In this document: piece after piece, positions 34,075 through 43,696 of the stretch
Layout of the letters: every line of letters begins with the position of its first letter
Position numbering within the stretch: position 1 is the first letter of the stretch
Assembly: GCF_013820765.1 (NCBI RefSeq)
Contig: NZ_JABJVM010000004.1
Location: forward strand, 124,001 to 188,000
Reading direction: 5' to 3'
Source of the DNA: Paenilisteria rustica
GTDB taxonomy: Bacteria; Bacillota; Bacilli; Lactobacillales; Listeriaceae
Length of the DNA stretch: 64,000 nucleotides
Notes under the pieces: generated by a model
The model's database searches: none
The model's input: the letters and a program-made list of their open reading frames with translations, nothing else
Told to the model about the DNA's origin: nothing
Translations under genes and position numbers: made by a program

Positions 34075-35207
34075 TTCTCCACCTCTTTCTTCTCATTCAA
34101 ACTATATTTACCAGCAAATCTCGCAAAAGTCGGATAAATACAAATCCCCGTCACTTCTCGCTCCAAAAATCCCCACGACTTGCCATGTTGCACAATCGCC
34201 ACATCCAAAGCATCCTTCTTTTTATCCCGATATTCCTTAGACCAGCCATATTGATATATCGCAATTAACTCATCCATTAAATCATCCCACTGTCCCGTCG
34301 ACAAATGTATTTCCCCATGCGCATCCACAGAAAAATCCTTCTTCCGCACCAAAGCCATTAAATGCAGCAAAATATCATCCAACGCCTTGTTCGACGGAAA
34401 CGACACACTTTTCGCCTTATTCTCATGCATCACCAACATCGCAACATCCTTATACAACTCCAAATGATACTCCGAATACCGCTCCGCAAAATGCTCAATC
34501 GACGGACGCTGGTTTCGTATGTAATAAAAATCCGCCTCACTCACTTCCCCGCGCAATAACTGCGGCTGCATAAACAACTTCTTATACACCAAATGACGCT
34601 GCGCATTCTCATTATCCAGCGTCTCGTCCTCTATCAAATCCGACCAATGCGCATAATCATAAATATTTTGAGGATACGGCCGCATAAAATAACGCGCATA
34701 AACCGTCGTCACATAAAGCACCTCCGCATCTTCCTCAAACAAAAACCGCTTCATATCGCCATCAATCGTCTCAATCAAATGCAAATCCAACATCTTCTTA
34801 ATAACCCGAATCAACGACTTACGATGATTATAATTCAACCAATCCACTTTCGGCGTCCCCGGATAACTCTCCAATATCTCTTCACAAATATGACTCAACA
34901 AAAAATACTCCTTAATATCCTTCTCCTCAAAAAACGCGAGACCACAGCAAAACAACGCATAATCCATCGGCTCCTCAAACGAAAGCATCCCCATCCAAGC
35001 TTCAGGCTCCACAGGGATTTTCTCCAACTTAATAAAATCCGTATGAAAATACACACGCCATCCAAATTTATCCGAAATAATCTGACGCAAATCCTTCTCC
35101 ATACTACGCAAAAACTGATATTCCTTAGGCGAAACACTACGTAACACCCAATAATTATCCATCAAAAGCTGCAATCCGTCCTTTAACTTATCATCCTTCG
35201 TTAACAT
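34071..35207 (-). CDS. jetB: Wadjet JetB: kite subunit (DUF2398/TIGR02678-like)
   Basis: A 378-residue protein. The N-terminal sequence DNYWVLRSVSPKEYQFLRSMEK, followed by FGWRVYFHTDFIKLEKIP, is the typical opening of DUF2398/TIGR02678. Winged-helix segments follow (KVDWLNYNHRKSLIRVIKKMLDLHLIETIDGD). In Wadjet this protein bridges the ATPase heads as the second kite-like subunit. Start choice is uncertain: the ATG at 35207 has GAGG 12 bases upstream, while ATGs at 35219 and 35225 lie on or before that site. All overlap the jetA end by 17-35 bases. Confidence 0.88.
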   Translation of the reverse strand: MLTKDDKLKDGLQLLMDNYWVLRSVSPKEYQFLRSMEKDLRQIISDKFGWRVYFHTDFIKLEKIPVEPEAWMGMLSFEEPMDYALFCCGLAFFEEKDIKEYFLLSHICEEILESYPGTPKVDWLNYNHRKSLIRVIKKMLDLHLIETIDGDMKRFLFEEDAEVLYVTTVYARYFMRPYPQNIYDYAHWSDLIEDETLDNENAQRHLVYKKLFMQPQLLRGEVSEADFYYIRNQRPSIEHFAERYSEYHLELYKDVAMLVMHENKAKSVSFPSNKALDDILLHLMALVRKKDFSVDAHGEIHLSTGQWDDLMDELIAIYQYGWSKEYRDKKKDALDVAIVQHGKSWGFLEREVTGICIYPTFARFAGKYSLNEKKEVEK

Positions 35208-36696
35208 CGATGTCACCATCCTCAAATGTAAAAGTGATTTTTGGTATCTTCATAACGCCATCATCCGATTCGATTTTTATCCGCTCACTCTCATCCACAC
35301 GAACCCTGACCCGATTTCCAAACTCCGTAAGCACAACCTTAGATTCCTCCAACATCGCTTGCGAAACCCAGCCTAGCAGAACCTTACGCACACTCGTATC
35401 CACATAAGTCAGCACACTTAAATCAATTTCACCATCCCGAACATACCCGAGCATCTTCGCCTCCGTATTTTTCAACGCTTGCAAATACGCCTCTTTCGCC
35501 GCCTCTTTCTCCTCCGTATTCAACGTAAAACTAGTCGGCTTCGTTCGCTCACGATACCCCTGCACACGCGGTTTAAGCAGTTTCCAATCCGGTTCCGTCT
35601 CCCAAATTTCTCGGTAAGCCGTAGAACCCGTTTCTGGAGTCACAACATAATGACGTACTTCCGGCAATCCAAAAACAATTGCCGATAACTCATGCGCCCG
35701 CCCTATATCCGCCTCCTCCGCAAACCATTTCGCAATGTGCAAATAATCCCGCTTCCGACTAATATGCTGCTGATGCCGTTCCCCCAAACGCTTAATATTT
35801 CGCGTTATTTTCTTGATCGTATCATCCGTACGCGCTTGCAAAATACTATACTCACACAGATTTCCGTCCCGATCCAAGAACCACATCACAAAACTATCCC
35901 ATATTTCAAATAACTCCTCTTTCTTCTCCTCCACATTAGGCACAATTTCCTCAAAACGAGGCGCAAAATCTGGTTTCTGACTAATTTCATCAAATATCCT
36001 GTCCAATTCATCCCGATCCAAATCCAACAAAATAGCTTGAATCTTTAATGCCGTCTGATGCGACCCCACAATAAAATCGCGTAAATAAGACACAAACCGA
36101 TCCTTATACACCAAAAAGTTATCCTTTTGCATATTCTCTTCCGCATTCGCACTACTCACATACGCCAAATAATCCGCCGTATTCGTTCGTATCGTCGAAA
36201 ACAAATCAATCATATCCTGCCACTTCTCCAAAATTGGCACATCATCCCGGCTCAAAAAAGCACGCAACGCAAGCAACACTTTCTCAAATGGGCGTTTATC
36301 AAGCGACCCCTGAAACTCATCACCAGACTGCTCCAATCCCGCCAACATCCGCTCAATCTGTACCGTATAAGGCGCAATCTGATAACGAAAAGACTTCTTA
36401 TTAAACTCCATAATCGTCTTCGGATTCCGAACTTCTTGACGTGGCGTAATATTTCCCCACCTCACCAATGCCGCTAAATCCTGCTCTAACTCCGCATCCT
36501 TATACTCCTCCATACCTTCCACCGACCGCACATGCCACAAGATATCATTCGGATACAAATAATCCCGCATCCGCTCATGCTCCACAAAAAAATAACGCAA
36601 AATAATCCGATAGCGATGCACATTCTGGTCCGCCACCAAATAAGAAGCCTCACTAATTTTTCGGTAATCCTCTAAGTTTTTCGAGATTCTGCCCAT
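35191..36696 (-). CDS. jetA: Wadjet JetA: kleisin subunit (DUF2397/TIGR02677-like)
   Basis: A 501-residue protein. The N-terminal part reads ASYLVADQNVHRYRIILRYFF then EHERMRDYLYPNDILWHV, which fits the DUF2397/TIGR02677 opening with its Y-R-x-I-M/L-R-x-F and L-x-P-x-D strings. This is the kleisin-like partner of the SMC ATPase. The start is ATG 36696, with GGTGG-like bases before it. The frame stays open a further 94 codons upstream but that stretch crosses the mntH promoter and shows no family sequence. It is the first gene of the operon; the promoter must lie in the 160 bases shared with mntH. Confidence 0.9.
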   Translation of the reverse strand: MGRISKNLEDYRKISEASYLVADQNVHRYRIILRYFFVEHERMRDYLYPNDILWHVRSVEGMEEYKDAELEQDLAALVRWGNITPRQEVRNPKTIMEFNKKSFRYQIAPYTVQIERMLAGLEQSGDEFQGSLDKRPFEKVLLALRAFLSRDDVPILEKWQDMIDLFSTIRTNTADYLAYVSSANAEENMQKDNFLVYKDRFVSYLRDFIVGSHQTALKIQAILLDLDRDELDRIFDEISQKPDFAPRFEEIVPNVEEKKEELFEIWDSFVMWFLDRDGNLCEYSILQARTDDTIKKITRNIKRLGERHQQHISRKRDYLHIAKWFAEEADIGRAHELSAIVFGLPEVRHYVVTPETGSTAYREIWETEPDWKLLKPRVQGYRERTKPTSFTLNTEEKEAAKEAYLQALKNTEAKMLGYVRDGEIDLSVLTYVDTSVRKVLLGWVSQAMLEESKVVLTEFGNRVRVRVDESERIKIESDDGVMKIPKITFTFEDGDIDVNEG

Positions 36697-36787
36697 TCCA
36701 TCACCCACCGTTTTCTTAAATTTTAACATATATCTTCTACTAATACACAAAGTCCCAAAATATTTCATAAATTCATAACCAAAAAGC

Positions 36788-36838
36788 TTGCAAAATCCCT
36801 CTATCTGCATTAAACTAAATTTGTTGCACGAAGGAAAC
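36788..36838 (+). promoter_or_regulatory. mntH promoter with candidate MntR operator
   Basis: TTGCAA (36788-36793), 17 bases, TAAACT (36811-36816). Just downstream, GTTGCACG-AAGGAAAC (36823-36838) has the right half of the MntR consensus (AAGGAAAC) intact and a partial left half (4 of 8 bases). The position right after the -10 suits manganese-dependent repression. The jetA gene diverges from the other side. Confidence 0.5.
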
Positions 36839-36856
36839 ATTGAGAGGATTTTGACC

Positions 36857-38227
36857 ATGACTGATAAAAAAGAAAAGAAAAAAATAATCCAACATACCCC
36901 ACCCAACGGTTCAAGTTTGGGAGAAATAAATAATAGTGTCAGCATCCCTAAAAATGGCGGATTCTGGCGTAAACTCATCGCCTACTCAGGCCCCGGCGCG
37001 CTCGTTGCAGTTGGCTACATGGATCCTGGTAACTGGATCACGTCCATTCAAGGTGGATCACAATACGGCTATCTACTCCTAAGCGTCATCCTAATGTCCA
37101 GCCTTATCGCGATGCTCCTACAAAGCATGTGCGCCAGACTCGGCATCGTTACAGGTCTCGATCTAGCCCAAGCCACCCGTCTAAAAACCGGTAAAAAAGG
37201 CGGCTTTGCCCTGTGGATCGTAGCCGAACTCGCCATCATGGCAACAGATATCGCCGAAGTCATCGGTAGTGCCGTAGCCCTAAACCTGCTATTTGGCATA
37301 CCACTCATACTCGGTGTCATCATCACCGTGCTCGACGTCTTCCTACTTCTCGTACTAGCCAAATTCGGCTTCCGAAAAATCGAAGCCATCGTCGTCACAC
37401 TAATCATCACGGTACTTGTAATCTTCCTATATGAAGTCATCCTATCCGACCCAAACATGTCCGACATGCTCGGCGGCTTCATCCCACAAAAACAAGTCAT
37501 CACAGACAAAGGCGCACTATTTCTGGCACTCGGCATCATCGGCGCAACCGTCATGCCACATAACCTATACCTACACTCATCCATTGTTCAAGCCAGAAAA
37601 TACGACCGCAACGACAAAAAATCACTAAAAGAAGCCATCAAATTTTCGACAATCGACTCCAACATCCAGCTAACCGCAGCATTCGTCGTCAACTGCTTAC
37701 TTTTAATACTCGGTGCCGCCCTATTCTTCGGGCAAGACACCAGCAACCTAGGCCAATTCACACAACTCTATGACGCCCTACAAAACAATGCCATCGTTGG
37801 CGCCATCGCGAGTCCCGTCCTCAGCGTTCTCTTCGCTGTCGCCCTACTCGCATCCGGACAAAACGCCACCATCACAGGCACACTAACCGGCCAAATCGTC
37901 ATGGAAGGCTTCATCCATATGAAACTACCCGTCTGGATTCGCCGACTTATCACACGCATACTCGCCATCATCCCAGTTATCATCTGCATCGTAATCTACG
38001 GCGACCAAGAAAACGCAGTCGAGCAACTCCTAATCTACACCCAAGTATTCCTAAGCGTCGCCCTACCATTCTCCATGATTCCACTCACCATTTTCACCAG
38101 CAGCAAAAAACTAATGGGCGATTTCAAAAACCACCTATGGGTCACGATTCTAGCATGGGTCATAACTGTTGTCCTGAGTATCCTCAACATCCAGCTAATC
38201 ATCCAAACACTCTCAGGAATCGGCTGA
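36857..38227 (+). CDS. mntH: Nramp-type divalent metal (Mn2+/Fe2+) transporter
   Basis: A 456-residue proton-coupled metal transporter with eleven predicted membrane segments. The Nramp metal site is visible: the DPGNW motif in [12 protein letters not shown] (TM1) and MPHNLYLHS (TM6). The consensus transport motif region [19 protein letters not shown] follows. ATG 36857 is preceded by GAGAGG; a longer N-terminal frame runs back through the promoter and is rejected. It imports manganese. The operator and the strong terminator at 38231-38274 suggest a single-gene unit repressed by MntR. Confidence 0.95.
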   Translation: MTDKKEKKKIIQHTPPNGSSLGEINNSVSIPKNGGFWRKLIAYSGPGALVAVGYMDPGNWITSIQGGSQYGYLLLSVILMSSLIAMLLQSMCARLGIVTGLDLAQATRLKTGKKGGFALWIVAELAIMATDIAEVIGSAVALNLLFGIPLILGVIITVLDVFLLLVLAKFGFRKIEAIVVTLIITVLVIFLYEVILSDPNMSDMLGGFIPQKQVITDKGALFLALGIIGATVMPHNLYLHSSIVQARKYDRNDKKSLKEAIKFSTIDSNIQLTAAFVVNCLLLILGAALFFGQDTSNLGQFTQLYDALQNNAIVGAIASPVLSVLFAVALLASGQNATITGTLTGQIVMEGFIHMKLPVWIRRLITRILAIIPVIICIVIYGDQENAVEQLLIYTQVFLSVALPFSMIPLTIFTSSKKLMGDFKNHLWVTILAWVITVVLSILNIQLIIQTLSGIG

Positions 38228-38230
38228 TAA

Positions 38231-38274
38231 AAAAATCCAGAGTCACTCTAAATCTGAGCCGACTCTGGATTTTT
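38231..38274 (+). terminator. Terminator after mntH
   Basis: AAAAATCCAGAGTC (38231-38244) pairs perfectly with GACTCTGGATTTTT (38261-38274) around a 16-base loop. The symmetric A/T tracts could let it work in both directions. Confidence 0.92.
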
Positions 38275-38317
38275 TGTATTGTATAAAATCAAACTACATC
38301 AGAAACATCATTCCTAA

Positions 38318-38718
38318 CTAACGATAAGATTCCTTTAAAACAAAGTGAATTAACATAATCCGCATCCCCATATGATATTTTTTCTCCACTGAAAGAGAAT
38401 CAGAATCACTTATGAAATTTTTCATCTCATCCGCTGTTATTTCAGCATACAAAGCCAACGTTTCAAGACGCAGATTAAAATAATGAATCAGCCCCTCATA
38501 ACTCCCAATAATTTCGCATCATCACTTGTTGCATCAAGAGACCCCACCAAAAAAGGCAGTACATATTCCGCATGATTCGTTTGACTGTTAGAATTAGACC
38601 TATAATCCTCATCCAAATTCACTCCATCGATTCCTAACAGCTTTGAAATTGATTTCTCAGTAAGTCCATACTTATCCTTTAAAATAGCAGTTCCTGATTG
38701 AATAGTTCCATCGAACAT
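38318..38718 (-). pseudogene. Frameshifted HTH-domain protein
   Basis: The first frame (from ATG 38718) encodes 76 residues including TAILKDKYGLTEKSISKLLGI and ends at a stop near 38488. The next frame, joined at about 38510 by a one- or two-base shift, continues without stop for 64 codons as IIGSYEGLIHYFNLRLETLA, then LYAEITADEMKNFI and SVEKKYHMGMRIMLIHFVL. Joined, they give about 133 residues with two HTH-like units of the same pattern (x-Y-x-L/I-T-x-x-x-I/M-x-x-L/F), which looks like one complete protein of a small HTH family common in Bacillales. A sequencing error is the alternative to true inactivation. Confidence 0.6.
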
Positions 38719-39221
38719 TCAAATCACTCCTCCACATCTGATGCTGTTTTCATGATATACGCCTTAACTAGTCCTATGAAATAAGGGCTAAATCAATATC
38801 TTAAAATCGAAAAAAGCCGCAACACAAGGCTACGGCTTTTCTCAGCGCAATCAAAAGGAGAAATTCACACAATCAAATAAAGGGGGTATTTGTATTGTGA
38901 TTTATTTCACGTCAATAATATACCACATCTAAATCAATAATTCAACATTTCACAAACTTTATTTTTATAATATCTCCTTTCATTCCCACTTAGATAATCC
39001 TCATTCGTAAATAAAAATAGCCATCAACAAATAATAACTCGCATTTCCGCATGTATTACCTCTAAAATCCACGTTTTCCCCATCCCAATACCGATTATAT
39101 AACAAAAAAAGTATTTCTAATCCATAAATAACAAAATAGGATTCTCATTTAAGAACCCTATTTTATCACTAATAAAAATATAAATTTATTTTCTAAATCA
39201 ATTACTTTTCACAATCCTACC
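38719..39221. other. AT-rich intergenic region between the HTH pseudogene and pepF
   Basis: About 500 bases hold one hairpin (38812-38840) and a short AAAGGGGG ribosome-like site at 38880-38887 followed by very short frames. The rest, 38940-39221, is AT-rich with no gene or clear signal seen. Confidence 0.5.
38812..38840. terminator. Hairpin with A/T flanks
   Basis: AAAAGCCG (38812-38819) pairs with CGGCTTTT (38833-38840) around a 13-base loop. It could end a plus-strand or a minus-strand transcript. No gene directly uses it. Confidence 0.6.
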
Positions 39222-41033
39222 CTATTTAACCAACTTCTCTAGCTCATCCAATCGTTGCTCAAAAACCTTCAACGCATCCGTCACCGGTTTAGCCGTCGTC
39301 ATATCCACGCCAGCTTTTTTCAACACTTCAATTGGAAAATCAGAACTTCCCGCTTTTAAGAATGCCAGATATTTCTCAACAGCCTCAGCACCACCATGCA
39401 AAATACGATCACTAAGCGCTGATGCTGCACTAAACCCTGTTGCATATTGGAACACATAATAATTCATATAAAAATGCGGAATACGTGACCACTCAAGCCC
39501 AATCTCCTCATCATACACAATCTCGCTGCCATAATATTTCTCATTCATCGCAAAATAGTTCTCCGTCAAGAACTCAGCCGTCAAGGCCTCTCCATTCTGA
39601 TCCGCTTGATAAATAAAATGCTCAAACTCAGCAAATTGCGTTTGGCGGAATACCGTTCCTTTAAAACCGTCCAAGTAATGATTCAGCAAATACGCCCGCA
39701 CTTTCGGATCATCATATTTCTTCAACATGTAATCCGTCAATAAATTCTCATTCGTCGTCGAAGCCACCTCGGCCAAGAATATCGAATAATCCCCATAAAC
39801 AAAAGGCTGACTTTTGCGCGTATAATAACTATGCACACTGTGTCCTAACTCATGCGCCAACGTAAACACATTATCAATCGTATCCTGCCAGTTCATCAAA
39901 ATATACGGATTCGTACTATATGCACCAGAAGAATAAGCCCCGCTACGCTTCCCTTTGTTCTCCACGACATCAATCCAGCGATTATCAAAAGCCTCTTTCA
40001 AAATAGCTTGATATTCCTCTCCTAATGGCGCCAAACCGTTCAAAACAATATCCTTCGCTTCCTCATACGTAAACGCTAAATGCACATCCGTTGAAAGCGG
40101 CGTATACATATCATACATCCGCAATTCATCCAGATTCAACAACTCTTTACGCAGCCCAACATAACGCTGTAATAGCGGCAACCGATCATTTACAGCCTCT
40201 ACCAACGAATCATAAACAGTCTCCGGAATATGGTTCCCAAATAAAGCCGCATGACGCGCAGACTTATAGCCATGAACCTTCGCATAGAAATTCCCCTTCT
40301 TCACCTGACCCGTTAGTGTCGTTGCCAACGTGTTCTTCAAGCCGTCATACGCACTATACATCCCTTTAAAAGCAGCTTTACGAACATCACGGTTCTTCCC
40401 TTCCATCATCTTGCCATAACGACCATGCGTAATCTCCACCTGATTGCCGTTCTCATCCTCAATCACAGGAAACTTCATATCCGCATTATTTAAAATACTA
40501 TACGTCCGCGAAGCATTCCCTAGAACTTCCCCCGCCTGAGCAAGCAAAGCCTCTTCCTTCTCAGAAAGCACATACGGACGATTCAAATTCACTTCTTCCA
40601 ATAAATGCGCGTACAATTGCAAATCCTTATTCTCCGCAATAAAGCCCTTCAATTTAGCCTCATCCATCGCCAGTATTTCTGGTTCAAAATAAGAAATTGC
40701 CGCCGATGCCTCCGTCAACAGACTTCCCGCACGACTATTTAATCCCTGATACGCTGTGTTCGTCGTATCCTGATCTTGTTTTAAATGCGCATAAACATAC
40801 AGATTCCCTAAGCGATCATACAATTCATCACGATAACGCAACGCTTGCAACAAACTATCACTACTATCGCCTAACTTCCCTTGAAACGCCTTACCTTCCT
40901 TCACTTTATCCTTCAACTGCGCAAAATCATTCTCCCACGCAGCATCATCTTTAAAAATCGTCGTTAAATCCCATGTTGCACTTACCGGCACTTCTTCCCG
41001 CGTTGGTAATGCAGCTACTTTATTCTCACTCAT
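39222..41033 (-). CDS. pepF: Oligoendopeptidase F
   Basis: A 603-residue M3-family zinc metallopeptidase. The HExxH motif is in TLAHELGHSVHSYY and the third ligand is in the following helix (FLAEVASTTNENLL). PTREEVPVSATWDLTTIF is the usual N-terminus. It degrades peptides of about 7-17 residues in the cytoplasm, which fits its closeness to the oligopeptide permease and competence genes. ATG 41033 is preceded by TTGGAGG 10 bases upstream. Matches lmo2188 by neighbourhood. Confidence 0.95.
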   Translation of the reverse strand: MSENKVAALPTREEVPVSATWDLTTIFKDDAAWENDFAQLKDKVKEGKAFQGKLGDSSDSLLQALRYRDELYDRLGNLYVYAHLKQDQDTTNTAYQGLNSRAGSLLTEASAAISYFEPEILAMDEAKLKGFIAENKDLQLYAHLLEEVNLNRPYVLSEKEEALLAQAGEVLGNASRTYSILNNADMKFPVIEDENGNQVEITHGRYGKMMEGKNRDVRKAAFKGMYSAYDGLKNTLATTLTGQVKKGNFYAKVHGYKSARHAALFGNHIPETVYDSLVEAVNDRLPLLQRYVGLRKELLNLDELRMYDMYTPLSTDVHLAFTYEEAKDIVLNGLAPLGEEYQAILKEAFDNRWIDVVENKGKRSGAYSSGAYSTNPYILMNWQDTIDNVFTLAHELGHSVHSYYTRKSQPFVYGDYSIFLAEVASTTNENLLTDYMLKKYDDPKVRAYLLNHYLDGFKGTVFRQTQFAEFEHFIYQADQNGEALTAEFLTENYFAMNEKYYGSEIVYDEEIGLEWSRIPHFYMNYYVFQYATGFSAASALSDRILHGGAEAVEKYLAFLKAGSSDFPIEVLKKAGVDMTTAKPVTDALKVFEQRLDELEKLVK

Positions 41034-41099
41034 AAATACGATACCTCCAATAATTACTTTTTCATTCATTATGAGCTAATCCCATTAAAATTGCAAAAA

Positions 41100-42212
41100 T
41101 CAAACATCCAAAAATCTCGCCTCTTCATTCACCAATTCCTTCATCTCCCTTATCACCGTAAAACCACCTGCCGCGTTCGCATACAAAATTCCCTGTTTAC
41201 AAAGAAACTGCACATAAGCCAAACAAAGCTCCTCCCGGTCCTCATCCCAAATAAGCGGCATCGGAACAATGTACTTCTCAAAAATCGCCAATACACCGGC
41301 AAGCATAAACGAATCCCCCGTCCCCAACAGACGGAAAAACAGACTCCATAAATAAAACTGCCATTCCATCGCCGGTGTTTTCACTCTAAATTGCATCGAC
41401 AATGAAACACCAACCTCCATCGGCAAATGCTGCAAATAATAACCTTGCTCATACACATCCTTCAAAAAGCCACTCTGCTTCTTAAACCGCGTATAAAAAT
41501 AGCACTGTTTCTGCCTCTCAAAAGCCAAATCCCGCTTCACATAAAAAGTCGCATACTTAATCCGCTGCAATGCCTTCTTAATTACACCCACCCCTACACG
41601 CCCATCAAACGTCATCGCCCGCGCATAAAAGCGATTCGTCGTATCCATCGTAATATGATACAACACCGTCCAGCGGTTCACTTCCGGCAAGTACTGCATT
41701 AAATAATACCCCAAATTCGGCTCCTTTTTAATAAAAGCCTGCTGAAAAGCCGTTAAATAATATCTCCCCTTCACCATCCGGATATCCTGGCCTAGAATCC
41801 AGTGCACGCAAAGCCCCGCCATATGATAATCCTCGGTTCGCTGCCGCAACTCCTGCACAGGGACCGTAGAACACTGATATTCGATCACAGTACGCCCATC
41901 CACAAGAATATCCGCCTGACGCTTTATATCGCGTAGATACACCTCTACATCCGCCTGACGATCCTGCAAAATCAGCCACTCCAAAAAATACTTTTTTCCA
42001 CTCAAATGTCGCTCCGACTCACCTTCCGAAGCAAATTGACACCTACTTGAAGCCAAATGTGCAAAATGAGGCATATTGATCTCGCCAGCCTTCAAAATAA
42101 GCCGTTCCGCGCAACACCCACACGTATATTGATCCCTTCTCGCTTTCAAAAAAGCCACATTTCCCCGTGTCACAACAACATCTCGTCCATTCTGGTCTTT
42201 TGCGGTAAACAT
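41100..42212 (-). CDS. coiA: Competence protein CoiA
   Basis: A 370-residue protein. The N-terminal part has a zinc-like CGCCAERL motif and MPHFAH. The next part carries a nuclease-like core: ERHLSGKKYFLEWLI, then RQADILVDGRTVIEYQCS, in which E, D and E-x-Q fit a PD-(D/E)xK fold. CoiA is needed for natural transformation after DNA uptake. The ATG at 42212 with AGAGAGG is preferred over a GTG three codons earlier, which lies too close to that site. It precedes pepF by 66 bases. Confidence 0.92.
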   Translation of the reverse strand: MFTAKDQNGRDVVVTRGNVAFLKARRDQYTCGCCAERLILKAGEINMPHFAHLASSRCQFASEGESERHLSGKKYFLEWLILQDRQADVEVYLRDIKRQADILVDGRTVIEYQCSTVPVQELRQRTEDYHMAGLCVHWILGQDIRMVKGRYYLTAFQQAFIKKEPNLGYYLMQYLPEVNRWTVLYHITMDTTNRFYARAMTFDGRVGVGVIKKALQRIKYATFYVKRDLAFERQKQCYFYTRFKKQSGFLKDVYEQGYYLQHLPMEVGVSLSMQFRVKTPAMEWQFYLWSLFFRLLGTGDSFMLAGVLAIFEKYIVPMPLIWDEDREELCLAYVQFLCKQGILYANAAGGFTVIREMKELVNEEARFLDV

Positions 42213-42294
42213 AATTTTCACTGCCTCTCTAGGTCTGTATACTAACTATATTCGCCCAATCTTTCGTAACTCCTTCCTCTTCTTCCAAAAACGC

Positions 42295-42337
42295 AAAAAG
42301 ACTCGATTCACGTGTTTTTCACAGCGTAAATCGAGCC
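42295..42337 (-). terminator. Terminator of mecA
   Basis: A 13-bp stem (42300-42312 with 42325-42337, including G-U pairs) followed on the minus strand by TTTTTGCG. It begins 13 bases after the mecA stop codon. Confidence 0.85.
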
Positions 42338-42349
42338 TAAAAAGCTTTT

Positions 42350-43003
42350 TTAATTAAAATATTTCTTTACTTGTGGCAAGGCAGGATCATCAAAAATAAC
42401 TTTGGCATATTCATCAAGAACATAACCCGTTAAATTCGTTTCATCGCCATACTCTAATAAAATACTGACTACATTGTCAATGTTTTTTTCATCAAATTTC
42501 GCTTCAGGAAACTCCACATACAGATAATAACTATCTTTGTAGTGGTACAGTTTCGTTGATAACTGATCAAGCCCAGTCGCTTTAGACAAGGTAATCAAGT
42601 CCTCAAATTCGCGGAACTGCAAAATAAATTCTAACGTATCTTCATCCCCGCCCTCGGTAATCTTGGCAGGAGTAAAATGTTCTTCTAGCAGTTTCTCAAT
42701 ACGTTCCTCGGCTAGCTCATCGGCCTGATCCATATTAATCTCAAAGCCCGATTCACCCTTGCCTAGGTTAGCCTTCGTAACTAGCACTTCTAAACCGTGC
42801 TTCAAAGCCTGTACCTGAATCCAGAGTGGTCCATCAGGAGAGAACTCGTCCTCATACTTAAGTTCGTCCATCATATCCCAGAAAAGCTCCTCGCTCTTCT
42901 CACGGTCATACCAAATTTCTTCATGATTAAAACCGCGTTCTTCCAAATCCATATAAGAGATATAAAACTTTATGGTATTCTCATTAATACGTTCAATTTC
43001 CAT
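42350..43003 (-). CDS. mecA: Adaptor protein MecA
   Basis: A 217-residue adaptor that delivers ComK, and other substrates, to the ClpC ATPase. The N-terminal substrate domain opens MEIERINENTIKFYISYMDLEERGF; a long acidic linker (EEHFTPAKITEGGDED) joins it to the C-terminal ClpC-binding domain (FREFEDLITLSKAT, LYVEFPEAKFDEK). ATG 43003 has GGGAGAG 9 bases upstream; a GTG two codons earlier is the alternative. Together with coiA and spx it forms the competence/proteolysis adaptor block. Confidence 0.95.
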   Translation of the reverse strand: MEIERINENTIKFYISYMDLEERGFNHEEIWYDREKSEELFWDMMDELKYEDEFSPDGPLWIQVQALKHGLEVLVTKANLGKGESGFEINMDQADELAEERIEKLLEEHFTPAKITEGGDEDTLEFILQFREFEDLITLSKATGLDQLSTKLYHYKDSYYLYVEFPEAKFDEKNIDNVVSILLEYGDETNLTGYVLDEYAKVIFDDPALPQVKKYFN

Positions 43004-43253
43004 CGTCACACACTCTCCCTTCCATCTTCAACATTGACAATGAAGGGTAATTCATTTGTTGTTAGTATCATTGTAGCCTAATTCAAAAAAAAGGGCTAAT
43101 AATTGATTTCGCTAAAAGCCACTATTTAATTGAAGAATACTATCTTAGCCTATATTTACCCAGAATTCAAGAGTAGAAACTCCCAATTCCCTCAAAAAAG
43201 CCTATATTTATAAAAAAATTATGATAATAATCCATGAAAACCCTAATCTGCTC

Positions 43254-43290
43254 CAAAAAAACTACCAATACCTAAAAAAGCATTGGTAGT
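43254..43290 (-). terminator. Terminator of spx
   Basis: ACTACCAAT (43261-43269) pairs with ATTGGTAGT (43282-43290). On the minus strand it is followed by TTTTTTTGG. Begins 11 bases after the spx stop. Confidence 0.88.
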
Positions 43291-43300
43291 CCAAATAAGA

Positions 43301-43696
43301 TTAATTAACCAGTTTTTGAGCTTCACGCAATTGATACGTCCGAACGCGACGTGGTAGGAAACGACGAATTTCATCTTCGTTATAGCCTACTTGCAAACGC
43401 TTCTCGTCAATAATAATTGGGCGACGTAGCAAACCTGGATTTTTTTGGATTAGTTCAAATAATTCTTGAAGCGGTAAACTATCTAAATCCACATTTAATT
43501 TTTGGAATGTCTTAGAACGCGTGGAAATAATCTCATCCGTACCATCCTCTGTCATTCGTAAAATTTCTTTAATTTCGCCTAAACTTAATGGCTCCGAGAA
43601 AATATTTCTCTCTTTGTACGGGATATCATGTTCCTCTAGCCATGCACGAGCCTTACGACAAGACGTGCAACTTGGTGAAGTGTATAACGTTACCAT
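43301..43696 (-). CDS. spx: Redox-sensitive transcription regulator Spx
   Basis: A 131-residue ArsC-like protein that binds the alpha subunit of RNA polymerase. The CxxC redox switch is Cys10 and Cys13 in [11 protein letters not shown]. The alpha-CTD-binding and DNA-contact positions are in [10 protein letters not shown], including Arg52 of the SRS/TRS motif, and [23 protein letters not shown] completes the family pattern. It is controlled by ClpXP proteolysis and disulfide formation under thiol stress. The C-terminal stretch is shorter than the YjbH-recognised tail in some species. ATG 43696 is preceded by AAGGAG. Confidence 0.96.
   Translation of the reverse strand: MVTLYTSPSCTSCRKARAWLEEHDIPYKERNIFSEPLSLGEIKEILRMTEDGTDEIISTRSKTFQKLNVDLDSLPLQELFELIQKNPGLLRRPIIIDEKRLQVGYNEDEIRRFLPRRVRTYQLREAQKLVN

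Noticed and set aside
36697-36978. A 94-codon N-terminal extension of JetA
   Set aside because: It crosses the divergent mntH start and promoter, has no family-like sequence and a better ATG with a ribosome site exists at 36696.
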